Source: Mucilaginibacter aquaedulcis (GTDB lineage Bacteria > Bacteroidota > Bacteroidia > Sphingobacteriales > Sphingobacteriaceae). Taken from it: DNA of 64,000 nucleotides. The notes below the pieces were generated by a model that ran no database searches, was not told the DNA's origin, and worked only from the letters and a program-made list of their open reading frames with translations. The position numbers were made by a program, and so were the translations under genes. Positions 48,426 through 58,242 of the stretch are shown in pieces (position 1 is the first letter of the stretch; every line of letters begins with the position of its first letter). The stretch spans positions 744,001 through 808,000 of the forward strand of contig NZ_JAUFPR010000002.1 in assembly GCF_030409325.1 (NCBI RefSeq). The letters are read 5' to 3'.

Positions 48426-49209
48426 AAGTTATCAAATAGTTGATCATACAGGTTCAATCGAAGTTAACATTCGGTTTCAGGATGCTATTAACTGGCAGAA
48501 TGAAGCCGAATGCGATTTCAACCTTAATGATCAACGTATTGATATCTGGAGAATTAAAATCAGCCCCAACCTTTCATCCCTTGATCAGTTTTTCAAGTTG
48601 CTAAAGCCTGATGAAATGATAAGGGCGCGTGGCTATGTTCAAAAAAAGGATGCCAACAGATTTGTGATAAGCCGGGGTGCACTACGATGGATATTAGGCA
48701 AATACACCGATCAATCCCCTTGCGATGTTAAGTTTGTGATAAGTAAAAATAAGAAGCCCGCTATATTTCAACAAAACATCAAATATAATGTATCACACTC
48801 AGGCGATTGGATATTAATCGCTATATCAACTAATGAAATTGGAATTGATACTGAGGAAGTTGATCCGATGTTTAGATATAAAGAAATACTTGGTGATAAT
48901 TTTAACAAAAACGAGATAGACTATATTGCCCACGAAGATTCTGTGAACAGCTTTTTTTTGCTTTGGACGCGTAAAGAGGCTTTAATAAAAGGAACCGGCC
49001 AGGGCCTGGATGATAAACTGAAATATATCCCCTGCTTAAATGGCGAACACCTAACCAATCAAAATGTACTTACATCCTTAAGCAATTGGTTAGTGAACAG
49101 CTTTAACGTTGATGATCAAAATATAGCCAGCGTGGCAACCGAGGCGACAGCGAGAGTAATCAAATATTGGGATATCAACTTTCAAGATCTTTTATCTTGC
49201 CTTAAATAA
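48418..49209 (+). CDS. 4'-phosphopantetheinyl transferase (Sfp type)
   Basis: This 263-residue protein has the Sfp-type motifs YNVSHSGDWILIAI, IGIDTEEVDP (metal-binding Asp/Glu near 144-146) and FFLLWTRKEALIKGTGQGLDD near 180-200. It transfers phosphopantetheine from CoA to carrier-domain serines. Its ATG at 48418 overlaps the megasynthase stop (ATGCTTGA), so it is translationally coupled and most likely activates the three carrier domains of the two megasynthases. Its 3' end overlaps the convergent GT2 gene by 18 bases. Confidence 0.95.
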   Translation: MLESYQIVDHTGSIEVNIRFQDAINWQNEAECDFNLNDQRIDIWRIKISPNLSSLDQFFKLLKPDEMIRARGYVQKKDANRFVISRGALRWILGKYTDQSPCDVKFVISKNKKPAIFQQNIKYNVSHSGDWILIAISTNEIGIDTEEVDPMFRYKEILGDNFNKNEIDYIAHEDSVNSFFLLWTRKEALIKGTGQGLDDKLKYIPCLNGEHLTNQNVLTSLSNWLVNSFNVDDQNIASVATEATARVIKYWDINFQDLLSCLK

Positions 49210-49917
49210 TCCATATTTAAGGATACAAAATATAGCTCGTACGCCATCCTTCCACCCTATCTTTTTACCCTCTTCATAGGTACGGCCGTAATAAGAAATA
49301 CCAACTTCATATATCCTGATCCTTGGTATCCTGGAAATTTTTATAGTGACTTCCGGCTCAAAGCCAAAACGCCTCTCGGTAAGTTTTATACCCTGAATAA
49401 TTTTGGTATTGAATAATTTATAACAAGTTTCCATATCAGTAAGGTTCAGATTGGAAAACATATTTGATGCAAACGTTAACCAGCGATTACCTATAGTATG
49501 CCAGAAAAACAAAATACGGTGCGGGTTGCTCCCCATAAATCTTGAACCGTATACTACATCGGCAAAACCTGTAATTACCGGTTTTAATAGGTCATTATAT
49601 TCTGCCGGGTCATATTCCAGGTCGGCATCCTGAATAATGAGGTATTCTCCGGTAGCCTTTGATATACCTGTATGCAATGCTGCTCCTTTACCTTTATTTA
49701 CTTCGTGTTTAAAATACTGTATATTAAGTTCGGGATTGGCATGCTGATAAGCTGTAATAGCAAACTCTGTATTATCTTTTGAGCAATCATTTACAATGAT
49801 GATCTCTTTTTGAATATCATTTGTAAGGTTTACGTATTTAATTTTATCTAAAATTAAATGTATGGTGTTACCTTCGTTATAAGCAGGGATAATGATAGAT
49901 AATTTTTTTATTGTCAT
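49192..49917 (-). CDS. Glycosyltransferase, GT2 family (dolichyl-phosphate mannosyltransferase-like)
   Basis: This 241-residue protein has a short GT-A domain of the DPM1 type: LSIIIPAYNEGNTIHLILDK, EIIIVNDCSKDNTE, GKGAALHTGISKATGEYLIIQDADLEYDP (DxD at about residues 97-99) and VYGSRFMG. No C-terminal membrane domain is present. Such enzymes transfer a sugar to polyprenyl phosphate or act in glycolipid synthesis. It is the last EPS-type gene before housekeeping genes and converges with the pantetheinyl transferase, the two coding regions overlapping by 18 bases. It is divergent from the penicillin-binding protein gene. Confidence 0.9.
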   Translation of the reverse strand: MTIKKLSIIIPAYNEGNTIHLILDKIKYVNLTNDIQKEIIIVNDCSKDNTEFAITAYQHANPELNIQYFKHEVNKGKGAALHTGISKATGEYLIIQDADLEYDPAEYNDLLKPVITGFADVVYGSRFMGSNPHRILFFWHTIGNRWLTFASNMFSNLNLTDMETCYKLFNTKIIQGIKLTERRFGFEPEVTIKISRIPRIRIYEVGISYYGRTYEEGKKIGWKDGVRAIFCILKYGLFKAR

Positions 49918-49998
49918 TTATTGATTCTTATAAAACCATACAGCTTTTGCATATTAATACTATATGGAGTTTATTATATCTTTATTGGAAATATATTA

Positions 49999-52392
49999 AT
50001 GCAAACCTTAACAAAACGTGGGAAAAGTTACTTGATCAAACCAAAAGTAATACTTATTCTCACATTCCTGCTTGTTTTAACCCTGTTGTTTTGGTTTTGT
50101 TTGCCTAAACCCTTATTTAAAAGCCCAACCTCTTATGTTATTGACGATGAAAGCGGGCAATTATTAGGAGCAGCCATAGCCAAAGATGGTCAGTGGCGTT
50201 TCCCTTATAATGATACTGTACCTGAGAAGTTTAAACAATGTATTGTTACGTTTGAGGATAAACGCTTTGAACACCACCCTGGTTTTGATATACTGGCCTT
50301 TAGCCGGGCCATCAGGCAAAACATGCTATCAAAAAAAGTAACCAGTGGCGGTAGTACAATTACAATGCAGGTTATACGCCTTGCAACCAGGCATAAGCGA
50401 ACTATCTGGAATAAATTACTCGAGATAGTAATGGCCCTTCGTTTAGAGCTTACCTATAGTAAGAATGAAATATTGGCTTTTTATGCCAGCAATGCGCCCT
50501 TTGGCACCAATGTAATTGGCCTTGATGCGGCTTCATGGAGATATTTTGGGCGCAGTCCTGATAAGTTATCATGGGGAGAAATGGCAGCGATGGCGGTACT
50601 GCCTAACTCCCCTTCATTAGTACATCCGGGGCGAAATAGAAATATATTATTAAAAAAGCGCAACTTATTACTTTATCGTTTACAGCAGCGGGGTGTTATT
50701 GATAGTGCGACCGCTGCTTTGGCCAGTCTGGAACGCGTACCAGATAGGCCAGTGGCATTGCCCCAACTGGCTCCTCACCTGCTGCAACGTTTTAAAAATG
50801 ATCATCAGGCTCATCCTATTGGCGATACACGTATTCGCACAAGCATTAATGCTATCTTACAACAACAAGTAAATGATATAATTGAACAACACCACCAGGT
50901 TTTAAAGGCTAATGATATCAATAATATTGCGGCTATTGTATTAGATGTAGAAACCGGGGCAACGCTGGCTTATGCAGGTAATGTGTCGCACCGGGAAGAT
51001 CCTCAAATGGAGAGCGACGTTGACGTTATTAATGCCCCAAGGAGCCCGGGAAGTACATTAAAGCCTTTATTATATGCATCTATGCTGCACAATGGCTTAA
51101 TATTACCTAATAGCCTGCTTCCTGATGTACCCACAATAATAGCTGGTTACCATCCCGAGAATTTTGATTTGGGTTATGATGGCGCCGTACCGGCATCAAG
51201 AGCTTTGTCACGCTCATTAAATGTACCTGCAGTTAAAATGCTGCAGCAATTCAAATACGAAAAGTTCTATGATTTTTTGCAAAAAGCGGGTGTAACTACC
51301 CTTACCAAACCAGCCGATCATTACGGCTTATCGCTCATTTTGGGTGGTGGTGAAAATACATTATGGGAATTGAGCGGTGCCTATGCCGATATGGCGCGCG
51401 TTCTTAATCATTACAATAAATACAAAGGCTGTTATAATCCTGCCGATTATCATAATCCCGTTTACAGCATTTCCCCAAACACAGTTAAACCAGATCTTGA
51501 ACGTTCTGGATTGTTAGATGCTGCATCCATATATTACACCTTTCAGGCTATGGAAGAAGTAATGCGGCCTGGCGAAGAAATGCTTTGGCAGCAATTCAGC
51601 TCTACCCAGCGGGTGGCCTGGAAAACAGGTACAAGTTTTGGTTTTCGCGATGGTTGGGCTATAGGCATCACTCCTAAATATGTGGTTGGGGTTTGGGTTG
51701 GTAACACCGATGGTGAAGGTAGGCCAGGCCTTACCGGTATCAATACAGCTGCCCCTGCCTTGTTCGAGATATTCAGATTGTTACCCGTTTCACGCTCTTG
51801 GTTTGAAATGCCAACCGGCGAGATGGTCAAAATAAAAGTATGCCACCAAAGCGGTTATCGTGCCGGGCAATATTGCAATGATACCGAAGAAACATGGGTT
51901 CCAAAAGCAGGCTTAAAAGCGCCTGTTTGTCCTTATCATCAACTCATCCACCTATCGGCCGATGGTAAGTACCAGGTAAATGGCAACTGCGAATCTCCGG
52001 ATAATATGGTTAACAAAACGTGGTTTGTTTTGCCGCCATCAATGGAATATTACTATAAAGCCCGCAACTATCAGTATCATGTTTTGCCGCCGTTCCGCGC
52101 AGATTGCGGGCAGGCAGAAAACAGCAATGCCATGGAAGTGATATATCCTAAAGATGGAGCTAAGATCTATGTTCCGTTAGAAGCCGATGGTAGCCGGGGC
52201 AGAATGATCTGTAATGCAGCACACCGGGTACCGGGAATGAAAATATTCTGGCATCTTGATGATCAATATGTTGGCACAACGCAGGATTTTCATCAAATGG
52301 CGTTAAATCCGCCACCCGGCAAGCATATACTTACATTGGTTGATGGCATAGGAAACACGATCAACATTGGCTTTGAAATATTGAGTAAATGA
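49999..52392 (+). CDS. pbpC: Penicillin-binding protein 1C
   Basis: I start at ATG 49999 (797 residues), which has GGAA about 10 bases upstream and begins just before the membrane helix; the longer frame opens with a TTG at 49921. The glycosyltransferase (GT51) domain has FEDKRFEHHPGFD with the catalytic Glu and GGSTITMQVIRLA. The transpeptidase has SPGSTLKPLLYA (Ser of SxxK), SRSLNVPAVK and KTGTSFGFRDG. The C-terminal domain after about residue 700 is of the PBP1C type (YPKDGAKIYVPLEADG). It polymerises glycan strands in the periplasm; PBP1C is usually a minor enzyme. No alpha-2-macroglobulin partner, common next to it, is adjacent. Confidence 0.93.
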   Translation: MQTLTKRGKSYLIKPKVILILTFLLVLTLLFWFCLPKPLFKSPTSYVIDDESGQLLGAAIAKDGQWRFPYNDTVPEKFKQCIVTFEDKRFEHHPGFDILAFSRAIRQNMLSKKVTSGGSTITMQVIRLATRHKRTIWNKLLEIVMALRLELTYSKNEILAFYASNAPFGTNVIGLDAASWRYFGRSPDKLSWGEMAAMAVLPNSPSLVHPGRNRNILLKKRNLLLYRLQQRGVIDSATAALASLERVPDRPVALPQLAPHLLQRFKNDHQAHPIGDTRIRTSINAILQQQVNDIIEQHHQVLKANDINNIAAIVLDVETGATLAYAGNVSHREDPQMESDVDVINAPRSPGSTLKPLLYASMLHNGLILPNSLLPDVPTIIAGYHPENFDLGYDGAVPASRALSRSLNVPAVKMLQQFKYEKFYDFLQKAGVTTLTKPADHYGLSLILGGGENTLWELSGAYADMARVLNHYNKYKGCYNPADYHNPVYSISPNTVKPDLERSGLLDAASIYYTFQAMEEVMRPGEEMLWQQFSSTQRVAWKTGTSFGFRDGWAIGITPKYVVGVWVGNTDGEGRPGLTGINTAAPALFEIFRLLPVSRSWFEMPTGEMVKIKVCHQSGYRAGQYCNDTEETWVPKAGLKAPVCPYHQLIHLSADGKYQVNGNCESPDNMVNKTWFVLPPSMEYYYKARNYQYHVLPPFRADCGQAENSNAMEVIYPKDGAKIYVPLEADGSRGRMICNAAHRVPGMKIFWHLDDQYVGTTQDFHQMALNPPPGKHILTLVDGIGNTINIGFEILSK

Positions 52393-52479
52393 TCGAAAGG
52401 TTTCTATGGCTTAATTTCAATAAATCACATCACCCAAAACTGAAAACTATAATTATATTGGCATCTTAATATTATTTAC

Positions 52480-53190
52480 ATGCTTGAGCAGTACGATCTG
52501 CATAATTTATTGGTAATTGACATTGAAACTGTGCCGCAGTACAGTACACATGATCAGGTACCTGAACATCTGCAAAAATTATGGGAACGTAAAACCCAAA
52601 ACATGCGCAAGGATGATTCGCCTGAAGAGTTTTATAAAAGTGCCGGTATCTGGGCCGAGTTCGGCAAAATTGTTTGCATATCCGCAGGGATATTCACCTG
52701 CGGCAAAGAAACCGGATTGAGGATAAAATCTTTTGCCGGGCACGATGAAAAAGAACTTTTAACTAAATTCTCGGCATTGTTATTTAGTCAGCCTCCAAAT
52801 CTGGTATTGTGTGCTCACAATGGTAAAGAATTTGACTTTCCCTATATCTGCCGCCGTTTATTGATAAACGGATTGCCATTTCCGCCACAGCTCCAATTAG
52901 CTGGAAAAAAGCCGTGGGAAATAATCCATTTAGATACTATGGAGCTATGGAAATTCGGTGATTTTAAAAATTACACATCACTAAACCTGCTCACGGCCAT
53001 TTTTGATATCCCAACACCAAAGGATGATATTGACGGCAGCATGGTAGGCCATGTTTACTGGAACGAAAATCAGTTAGATCGCATATGTACCTATTGCCAA
53101 AAAGATGTGATTGCAACCGCACAACTACTTAGGAGATACCGTGGCGAGGAATTAATTAAGGATGAGTTTATTACCATAATAGGGCAATAA
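52480..53190 (+). CDS. PolB-like 3'-5' exonuclease
   Basis: This 236-residue protein has the DEDD exonuclease pattern: LLVIDIETVPQYS (ExoI, Asp/Glu near 12-14), LCAHNGKEFDFPYICRRLL (ExoII), and YCQKDVIATAQLLRRY (ExoIII). This is the predicted 3'-5' exonuclease family related to the exonuclease domain of family B polymerases, with no polymerase domain. It probably acts in DNA repair or recombination. The stop codon shares one base with the start of the ABC ATPase gene, so the two are translationally coupled although their functions look unrelated. Confidence 0.88.
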   Translation: MLEQYDLHNLLVIDIETVPQYSTHDQVPEHLQKLWERKTQNMRKDDSPEEFYKSAGIWAEFGKIVCISAGIFTCGKETGLRIKSFAGHDEKELLTKFSALLFSQPPNLVLCAHNGKEFDFPYICRRLLINGLPFPPQLQLAGKKPWEIIHLDTMELWKFGDFKNYTSLNLLTAIFDIPTPKDDIDGSMVGHVYWNENQLDRICTYCQKDVIATAQLLRRYRGEELIKDEFITIIGQ

Positions 53191-54902
53191 TGCTGCACGT
53201 AAAAAACCTGTCAGTTAATTTTAAAACAAGAGATGGCTTATTCAAAGCGGTAAAAGGTATTTCTTTCAACCTGAAAAAGGGAGAAACCATTGGTATCGTT
53301 GGCGAATCCGGTTCTGGTAAATCAGTTACTTCGCTTGCGCTGATGCGTTTGCTTAATACACATCAAACAGACATAGATGGGCAGGTAATGTTGAATGAAA
53401 CCAGCCTTTTTGATTTGGCCGAGCAGGAGATGCGCCACATACGTGGTAATCGCATAGCGATGATATTCCAAGAGCCTATGACCTCGCTCAACCCTGTACT
53501 TACCTGTGGCTTTCAACTTACCGAAGCTATTCAGCTCCATTTGGGCTTGAGCAAAGCCGATGCTAAAAAGAAAACCATAGAACTTTTTAACGAAGTTCAG
53601 CTTCCGCGCCCCGAAGCGATATTTGATAGCTACCCACACCAAATTTCAGGGGGGCAAAAACAAAGGGTAATGATAGCTATGGCCCTCTCGTGCAATCCCG
53701 AGATTTTAATAGCCGATGAACCGACCACTGCATTAGATGTTACCGTACAAAAGGCGATTATTGAGCTTTTGATAAATCTAAAAACAACAAGTAGCCGAAG
53801 CTTAATATTTATATCGCATGATCTTGGGGTGATCAAAGAAATTGCAGACCGGGTTTTGGTGATGTACAAAGGCGATATAGTTGAAGAAGCAACCGTAACC
53901 GATCTGTTTAACAACCCAAAGCACCCTTACACCAAAGGTTTGCTGGCTTGCAGGCCATCCCCGGATCAGCATTTAAAAAAGCTTCCGGTTATTGCCGATT
54001 TTTTTGATGTAAACAACATAACTGATAAACAATCTGCGACTATTGAAAGTATCCGTACTTTATATAATTATCCTATCACTGAGATAACAGAAAGAAAAAA
54101 ACAGTTATACCAGCAACAGCCTTTGTTAAAGATTAATAAACTTTCAACCTGGTTCCCGATTCATTCGGGTTTGTTTGGTTCATCTCGACAAGTGGTTAAG
54201 GCCGTAAACAATGTAAGTTTTGAGGTTTATCCTGGTGAAACACTTGGATTGGTTGGAGAATCAGGTTGCGGTAAAACCACTTTGGGGCGAACTATTTTAC
54301 GCTTGATTGAACCCACGTCGGGCGAGGTAAGTTTTGAAGGTACAGATTTAAGTAAACTCAAAAAAAACGATCTCAGGAATATCAGGCGGGATATTCAAAT
54401 CATTTTTCAAGATCCGTACTCATCATTAAACCCTCGTTTAACTGTTGGGCAGTCAATCATGGAGCCGCTACAGGTTCACCAGCTTTACAGTAACAATACC
54501 CAGCGTAAGCAAAAGGTTTTAGAACTGCTTCAAAAAGTCAACCTGCTGCCCGAGCATTTTAACCGTTATCCGCACGAGTTTTCAGGCGGCCAAAGGCAGC
54601 GCATTGTTATTGCCAGGGCTTTGGCACTGCAACCTAAATTTATTATTTGTGATGAGTCCGTTTCAGCACTTGATGTTTCAGTACAAGCACAGGTTTTGAA
54701 CCTGATTCGTGAGCTGCAGCAAGAATTTAAATTGACCTATATCTTTATATCTCATGATCTGGCGGTTATCAAACACATATCCGACCGTATGATGGTAATG
54801 AACAAAGGCGAAATAGTTGAAACCGGTTATCCGGATGATATTTATTATCGCCCTAAAGAGGAATATACAAAAAGATTAATAGCGTCAATACCAAGAGCAT
54901 AA
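53190..54902 (+). CDS. Fused tandem peptide ABC transporter ATPase (OppD-OppF type)
   Basis: This 570-residue protein contains two ABC ATPase domains in one chain. The first (about 1-265) has Walker [12 protein letters not shown], signature ISGGQKQRV and Walker [13 protein letters not shown]. The second (about 300-570) has [20 protein letters not shown] and [12 protein letters not shown]. The C-terminal oligopeptide-binding (oligo_HPY) segment follows the first ([16 protein letters not shown]). This fused form corresponds to OppDF/YejF-like ATPases for dipeptide or microcin uptake. No permease or binding protein lies next to it, so it must partner with distant genes. Confidence 0.93.
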   Translation: MLHVKNLSVNFKTRDGLFKAVKGISFNLKKGETIGIVGESGSGKSVTSLALMRLLNTHQTDIDGQVMLNETSLFDLAEQEMRHIRGNRIAMIFQEPMTSLNPVLTCGFQLTEAIQLHLGLSKADAKKKTIELFNEVQLPRPEAIFDSYPHQISGGQKQRVMIAMALSCNPEILIADEPTTALDVTVQKAIIELLINLKTTSSRSLIFISHDLGVIKEIADRVLVMYKGDIVEEATVTDLFNNPKHPYTKGLLACRPSPDQHLKKLPVIADFFDVNNITDKQSATIESIRTLYNYPITEITERKKQLYQQQPLLKINKLSTWFPIHSGLFGSSRQVVKAVNNVSFEVYPGETLGLVGESGCGKTTLGRTILRLIEPTSGEVSFEGTDLSKLKKNDLRNIRRDIQIIFQDPYSSLNPRLTVGQSIMEPLQVHQLYSNNTQRKQKVLELLQKVNLLPEHFNRYPHEFSGGQRQRIVIARALALQPKFIICDESVSALDVSVQAQVLNLIRELQQEFKLTYIFISHDLAVIKHISDRMMVMNKGEIVETGYPDDIYYRPKEEYTKRLIASIPRA

Positions 54903-54944
54903 GCTGTTGGTATCTTTTACCTCTACCCCGCCTCTTTCTGTCAA

Positions 54945-54973
54945 TTTGCTAACGAGCAAATTCCGTATCTTTG
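54945..54973 (+). promoter_or_regulatory. Bacteroidota promoter for rnr
   Basis: TTTG at 54945-54948, 17 bases, then TATCTTTG at 54966-54973: full matches to the -33 and -7 elements. The start codon follows 16 bases later, so the leader is short. Confidence 0.75.
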
Positions 54974-54989
54974 ATACAAATATTTTTCT

Positions 54990-57125
54990 ATGTCTAAAAA
55001 GAAAAACAATTCTTCTATAGTTCAGGTGCTCACCCAAATGGTACTTGACATATTTGAACAAAACGGTAATACACCACTCAATTATAAACAGGTATCTGCT
55101 AAATTAAATGTTCGCGACCCTGAATCTCGCGATATTATATTTGATATCCTTAAAGACGAAGCCAAAAAATCAGTCCTTAAAGAACTTTCGCCAGGAAAAT
55201 TCCAATTGCTTGAGTTAAAAACCTTTATTGAAGGTAAGGTTGATTTAACTAATGATGGTTCAGCATTTATTGTAACGGACGATGAGTTTGAAAGCGACAT
55301 ATTTATAGCTCCCCGTAAATTACGTAATGCCCTTAACGGCGACCGTGTTAAAGTATACGTATACGCCAAAAGCAAAGGTAAACGTAAAGAAGGCGAGGTT
55401 ATAGAAATTCTTCAGCGGGCCAAAATGGAGTTTACCGGTATTGTTAAACTATCGGAACGCTTTGCATTTTTTATCCCGGATGATCGCAAAATGATGCATG
55501 ATATTTTTATCCCTATCAGCGAATTAAACGGGGCTAAAAACGGAATAAAAGCAGTTGCTGAAATTACCGACTGGCCTACAGAGGCTAAAAACCCTATTGG
55601 CCGTATTAAGTACGTTTTAGGTGCCCAGGGTGAGAATGATACCGAAATGAATGCTATTCTTGCAGAGTATGGCTTCCCGCTATCATTTCCGGCTGAGGTT
55701 GAACATGAATCTGAAGCTATTTCAGATGTTATAACCCAGGAAGAAATAGCCAGAAGACGCGATTTTCGGAATATTACAACGTTCACAATCGATCCTTTTG
55801 ACGCCAAGGATTTTGATGATGCCCTTTCCTTTAAACAATTAGAAAACGGAAACTATGAAGTTGGTATTCATATTGCTGATGTATCGCACTACATAGAGCC
55901 AGATTCAGCCCTTGATAAAGAAGCACTGGAGCGGGCCACTTCAGTTTATTTGGTAGACAGGGTAATACCCATGTTGCCAGAACGGCTTTCGAACGGGCTT
56001 TGCTCGCTTAGGCCTAAAGAAGAAAAGCTTTGTTTCTCGGCCGTATTTGAATTAGATGAAAATGCCTACATCATAAACGAATGGTACGGTAAAACCATTA
56101 TTTATTCAGACAGGCGCTTTACCTATGAGGACGTACAGGAAGTAATTGAAAATAAAGCAGGCGATTTTGTAAATGAGATATTAAAGCTCAATGAACTGGC
56201 CTATAAACTTCGCGAACGCAAATTTAAAAATGGCGCTATAAGCTTTGAGGCTACAGAAATTAAATTTAAGCTTGATGAACACGGTAAACCAACTGGCGTT
56301 TATGTAAAAGAGCGCAAGGATGCACATAAGCTAATTGAAGACTTCATGCTTTTGGCCAACCGCAAAGTAGCTGAACATGTAAGTAAGATGGGCAAAGGAA
56401 AGCACAGATATACATTTGTATATCGCACCCACGATTCGCCCAAGCCAGATGCCCTGGCCAACTTTGCCCAATTTGCTGCCAGGTTTGGTTATAAAGTAAA
56501 TACTAAATCAGACAAGGAAACTGCCAAATCTCTCAACTTTTTGATGGAAGATGTTGAAGGCAAAAAAGAGCAGAATGTGCTTACGCAATTAGCTATACGC
56601 TCAATGGCCAAAGCTATTTATACCACCAAGGCAACCAGTCACTATGGCTTGGCATTTGACCATTATACACACTTTACATCTCCTATTCGCCGTTATCCAG
56701 ATGTAATGGTGCACAGGCTTTTATTCCATTATTTAAATGGCGGACAATCGGCCAATGCGGACTATTACGAGAAACTGTGTTCGCACAGCTCACAAATGGA
56801 GAAAAAAGCAGCCGATGCCGAGCGCGCATCCATCAAATACAAACAGGCAGAATATCTGAAAGATCAGGTTGGTAACATCTTTACAGGTATTATTTCGGGT
56901 GTTACAGAATGGGGCATGTACGTAGAGATCATTGAAAACAAATGCGAAGGCATGATACGCCTGCGCGATATAACTGATGATTTTTATACTTTAGACGAAA
57001 AGAACTATGCCATCATTGGCCAGCGCAAAAAGAAGATATATCAATTAGGCGATGAAGTTCAGATCAAGGTAAAAAATGTCGACCTCACCAAAAAACAAAT
57101 TGATTTTTCGTTAATACAGGAATAA
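54990..57125 (+). CDS. rnr: Ribonuclease R
   Basis: This 711-residue protein has an N-terminal winged-helix-like segment, cold-shock domains (about 65-215), the RNB catalytic domain (about 250-580) with ITTFTIDPFDAKDFDDALS (the metal-binding Asp cluster) and FTSPIRRYPDVMVHRLL, and a C-terminal S1 domain (about 630-710). RNase R is a 3'-5' exoribonuclease that degrades structured RNA and helps ribosomal RNA quality control. Length fits the family. It is followed by the polyprenyl synthase gene after 59 bases. Confidence 0.97.
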   Translation: MSKKKNNSSIVQVLTQMVLDIFEQNGNTPLNYKQVSAKLNVRDPESRDIIFDILKDEAKKSVLKELSPGKFQLLELKTFIEGKVDLTNDGSAFIVTDDEFESDIFIAPRKLRNALNGDRVKVYVYAKSKGKRKEGEVIEILQRAKMEFTGIVKLSERFAFFIPDDRKMMHDIFIPISELNGAKNGIKAVAEITDWPTEAKNPIGRIKYVLGAQGENDTEMNAILAEYGFPLSFPAEVEHESEAISDVITQEEIARRRDFRNITTFTIDPFDAKDFDDALSFKQLENGNYEVGIHIADVSHYIEPDSALDKEALERATSVYLVDRVIPMLPERLSNGLCSLRPKEEKLCFSAVFELDENAYIINEWYGKTIIYSDRRFTYEDVQEVIENKAGDFVNEILKLNELAYKLRERKFKNGAISFEATEIKFKLDEHGKPTGVYVKERKDAHKLIEDFMLLANRKVAEHVSKMGKGKHRYTFVYRTHDSPKPDALANFAQFAARFGYKVNTKSDKETAKSLNFLMEDVEGKKEQNVLTQLAIRSMAKAIYTTKATSHYGLAFDHYTHFTSPIRRYPDVMVHRLLFHYLNGGQSANADYYEKLCSHSSQMEKKAADAERASIKYKQAEYLKDQVGNIFTGIISGVTEWGMYVEIIENKCEGMIRLRDITDDFYTLDEKNYAIIGQRKKKIYQLGDEVQIKVKNVDLTKKQIDFSLIQE

Positions 57126-57184
57126 AATATTAGTTGATTGGATAAGTGATTAACAATCCCGCAATTAACTATTGAATACAAAAA

Positions 57185-58159
57185 ATGAAGCAACTTACAG
57201 ATTTGCAGGCTCTGATCAATAAAGCCGTTGATAAATTAAATTTCCCGAAACATCCCGCCGAATTATACGACCCTATAAGTTATATATTGTCGCTTGGTGG
57301 TAAACGCCTGCGCCCTGCTTTGCTGCTTATGGCCTGTGATCTTTTTGGTGGCGACGTAGAAAGCGCTGTAGAACCTGCACTCGCCATAGAGGTATTCCAT
57401 AACTTCACCCTTATGCATGACGACATCATGGATAATGCCCCACTGCGCCGCGGACAAGTTACCGTACACCAAAAATGGAACTCCAATGTAGCTATACTTT
57501 CGGGCGATGCCATGATGGTAGAGTCAAATAAGCTGATGATGAAAGTGCCGGATGCCATTTTACGACGGGTGATGGACGTTTTTAACGAAACTGCAACCGG
57601 CGTTTGTGAAGGTCAGCAAATTGATATGAATTTTGAGCACCTCGATAACGTAAGCATTGAGGAATATATTAATATGATACGCCTTAAAACAGCGGTATTA
57701 TTAGGAGGAACTTTAAAAATAGGTGCTATTATCGGAGGCGCAACACCGGCCGATGCTCAATTGTTATATGATTTTGGAGTTAACCTGGGAATTGCTTTCC
57801 AGCTACAGGATGATATATTAGACGTGTATGGCGATCCTGACAAGTTTGGCAAACAGGTGGGCGGCGATATCATATCCAACAAAAAAACATACCTGCTTAT
57901 CAAGGCTCTTGAATTGGCAAAGGATACGCAAGCGGTAGAACTCAATCAGTGGATAAATGCTCCGCAGTTTGATACTCAGGAAAAGGTGGCAGCCGTAACT
58001 GATATTTACAACCAACTACAGATCAGAAACTATTCGGAAGAAGCCATGCAAACCTATGCCGATAAGGCATTTAATGCCCTTGATCATGTTAACCTTCCTG
58101 ATGAACGTATCCAATACCTGAGGTTATTTGCTGATAGTTTACTGGTTAGGGAATATTAA
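57185..58159 (+). CDS. Trans-polyprenyl diphosphate synthase
   Basis: This 324-residue protein has both Asp-rich motifs of isoprenyl diphosphate synthases: LMHDDIMDNAPLRRG near residues 79-93 and FQLQDDILDVYGDPDKFGK near 203-221, plus GGKRLRPALLLMACD. It extends FPP/GPP with isopentenyl diphosphate, probably to the hepta- or octaprenyl chain of menaquinone. Chain length cannot be read from this sequence. It lies behind rnr and is followed by a strong terminator. Confidence 0.93.
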   Translation: MKQLTDLQALINKAVDKLNFPKHPAELYDPISYILSLGGKRLRPALLLMACDLFGGDVESAVEPALAIEVFHNFTLMHDDIMDNAPLRRGQVTVHQKWNSNVAILSGDAMMVESNKLMMKVPDAILRRVMDVFNETATGVCEGQQIDMNFEHLDNVSIEEYINMIRLKTAVLLGGTLKIGAIIGGATPADAQLLYDFGVNLGIAFQLQDDILDVYGDPDKFGKQVGGDIISNKKTYLLIKALELAKDTQAVELNQWINAPQFDTQEKVAAVTDIYNQLQIRNYSEEAMQTYADKAFNALDHVNLPDERIQYLRLFADSLLVREY

Positions 58160-58176
58160 TAGAAAAAAATTAATAA

Positions 58177-58217
58177 TACAAAAAATCCCCGTACAATTTG
58201 TACGGGGATTTTTTGTA
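58177..58217. terminator. Bidirectional rho-independent terminator
   Basis: TACAAAAAATCCCCGTACA pairs perfectly with TGTACGGGGATTTTTTGTA around a 3-base loop (ATT), with A and T tracts on the flanks. It lies between the convergent polyprenyl synthase and rpmA genes. Confidence 0.93.
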
Positions 58218-58242
58218 TTATGTTATGTAAAGCTGGAGTTAA

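Noticed and set aside
55412..55807. 131-codon minus-strand reading frame inside rnr
   Set aside because: It lies entirely within the RNase R gene, is Ser/Ile-rich in the manner of an antisense shadow, and has no recognisable motif.
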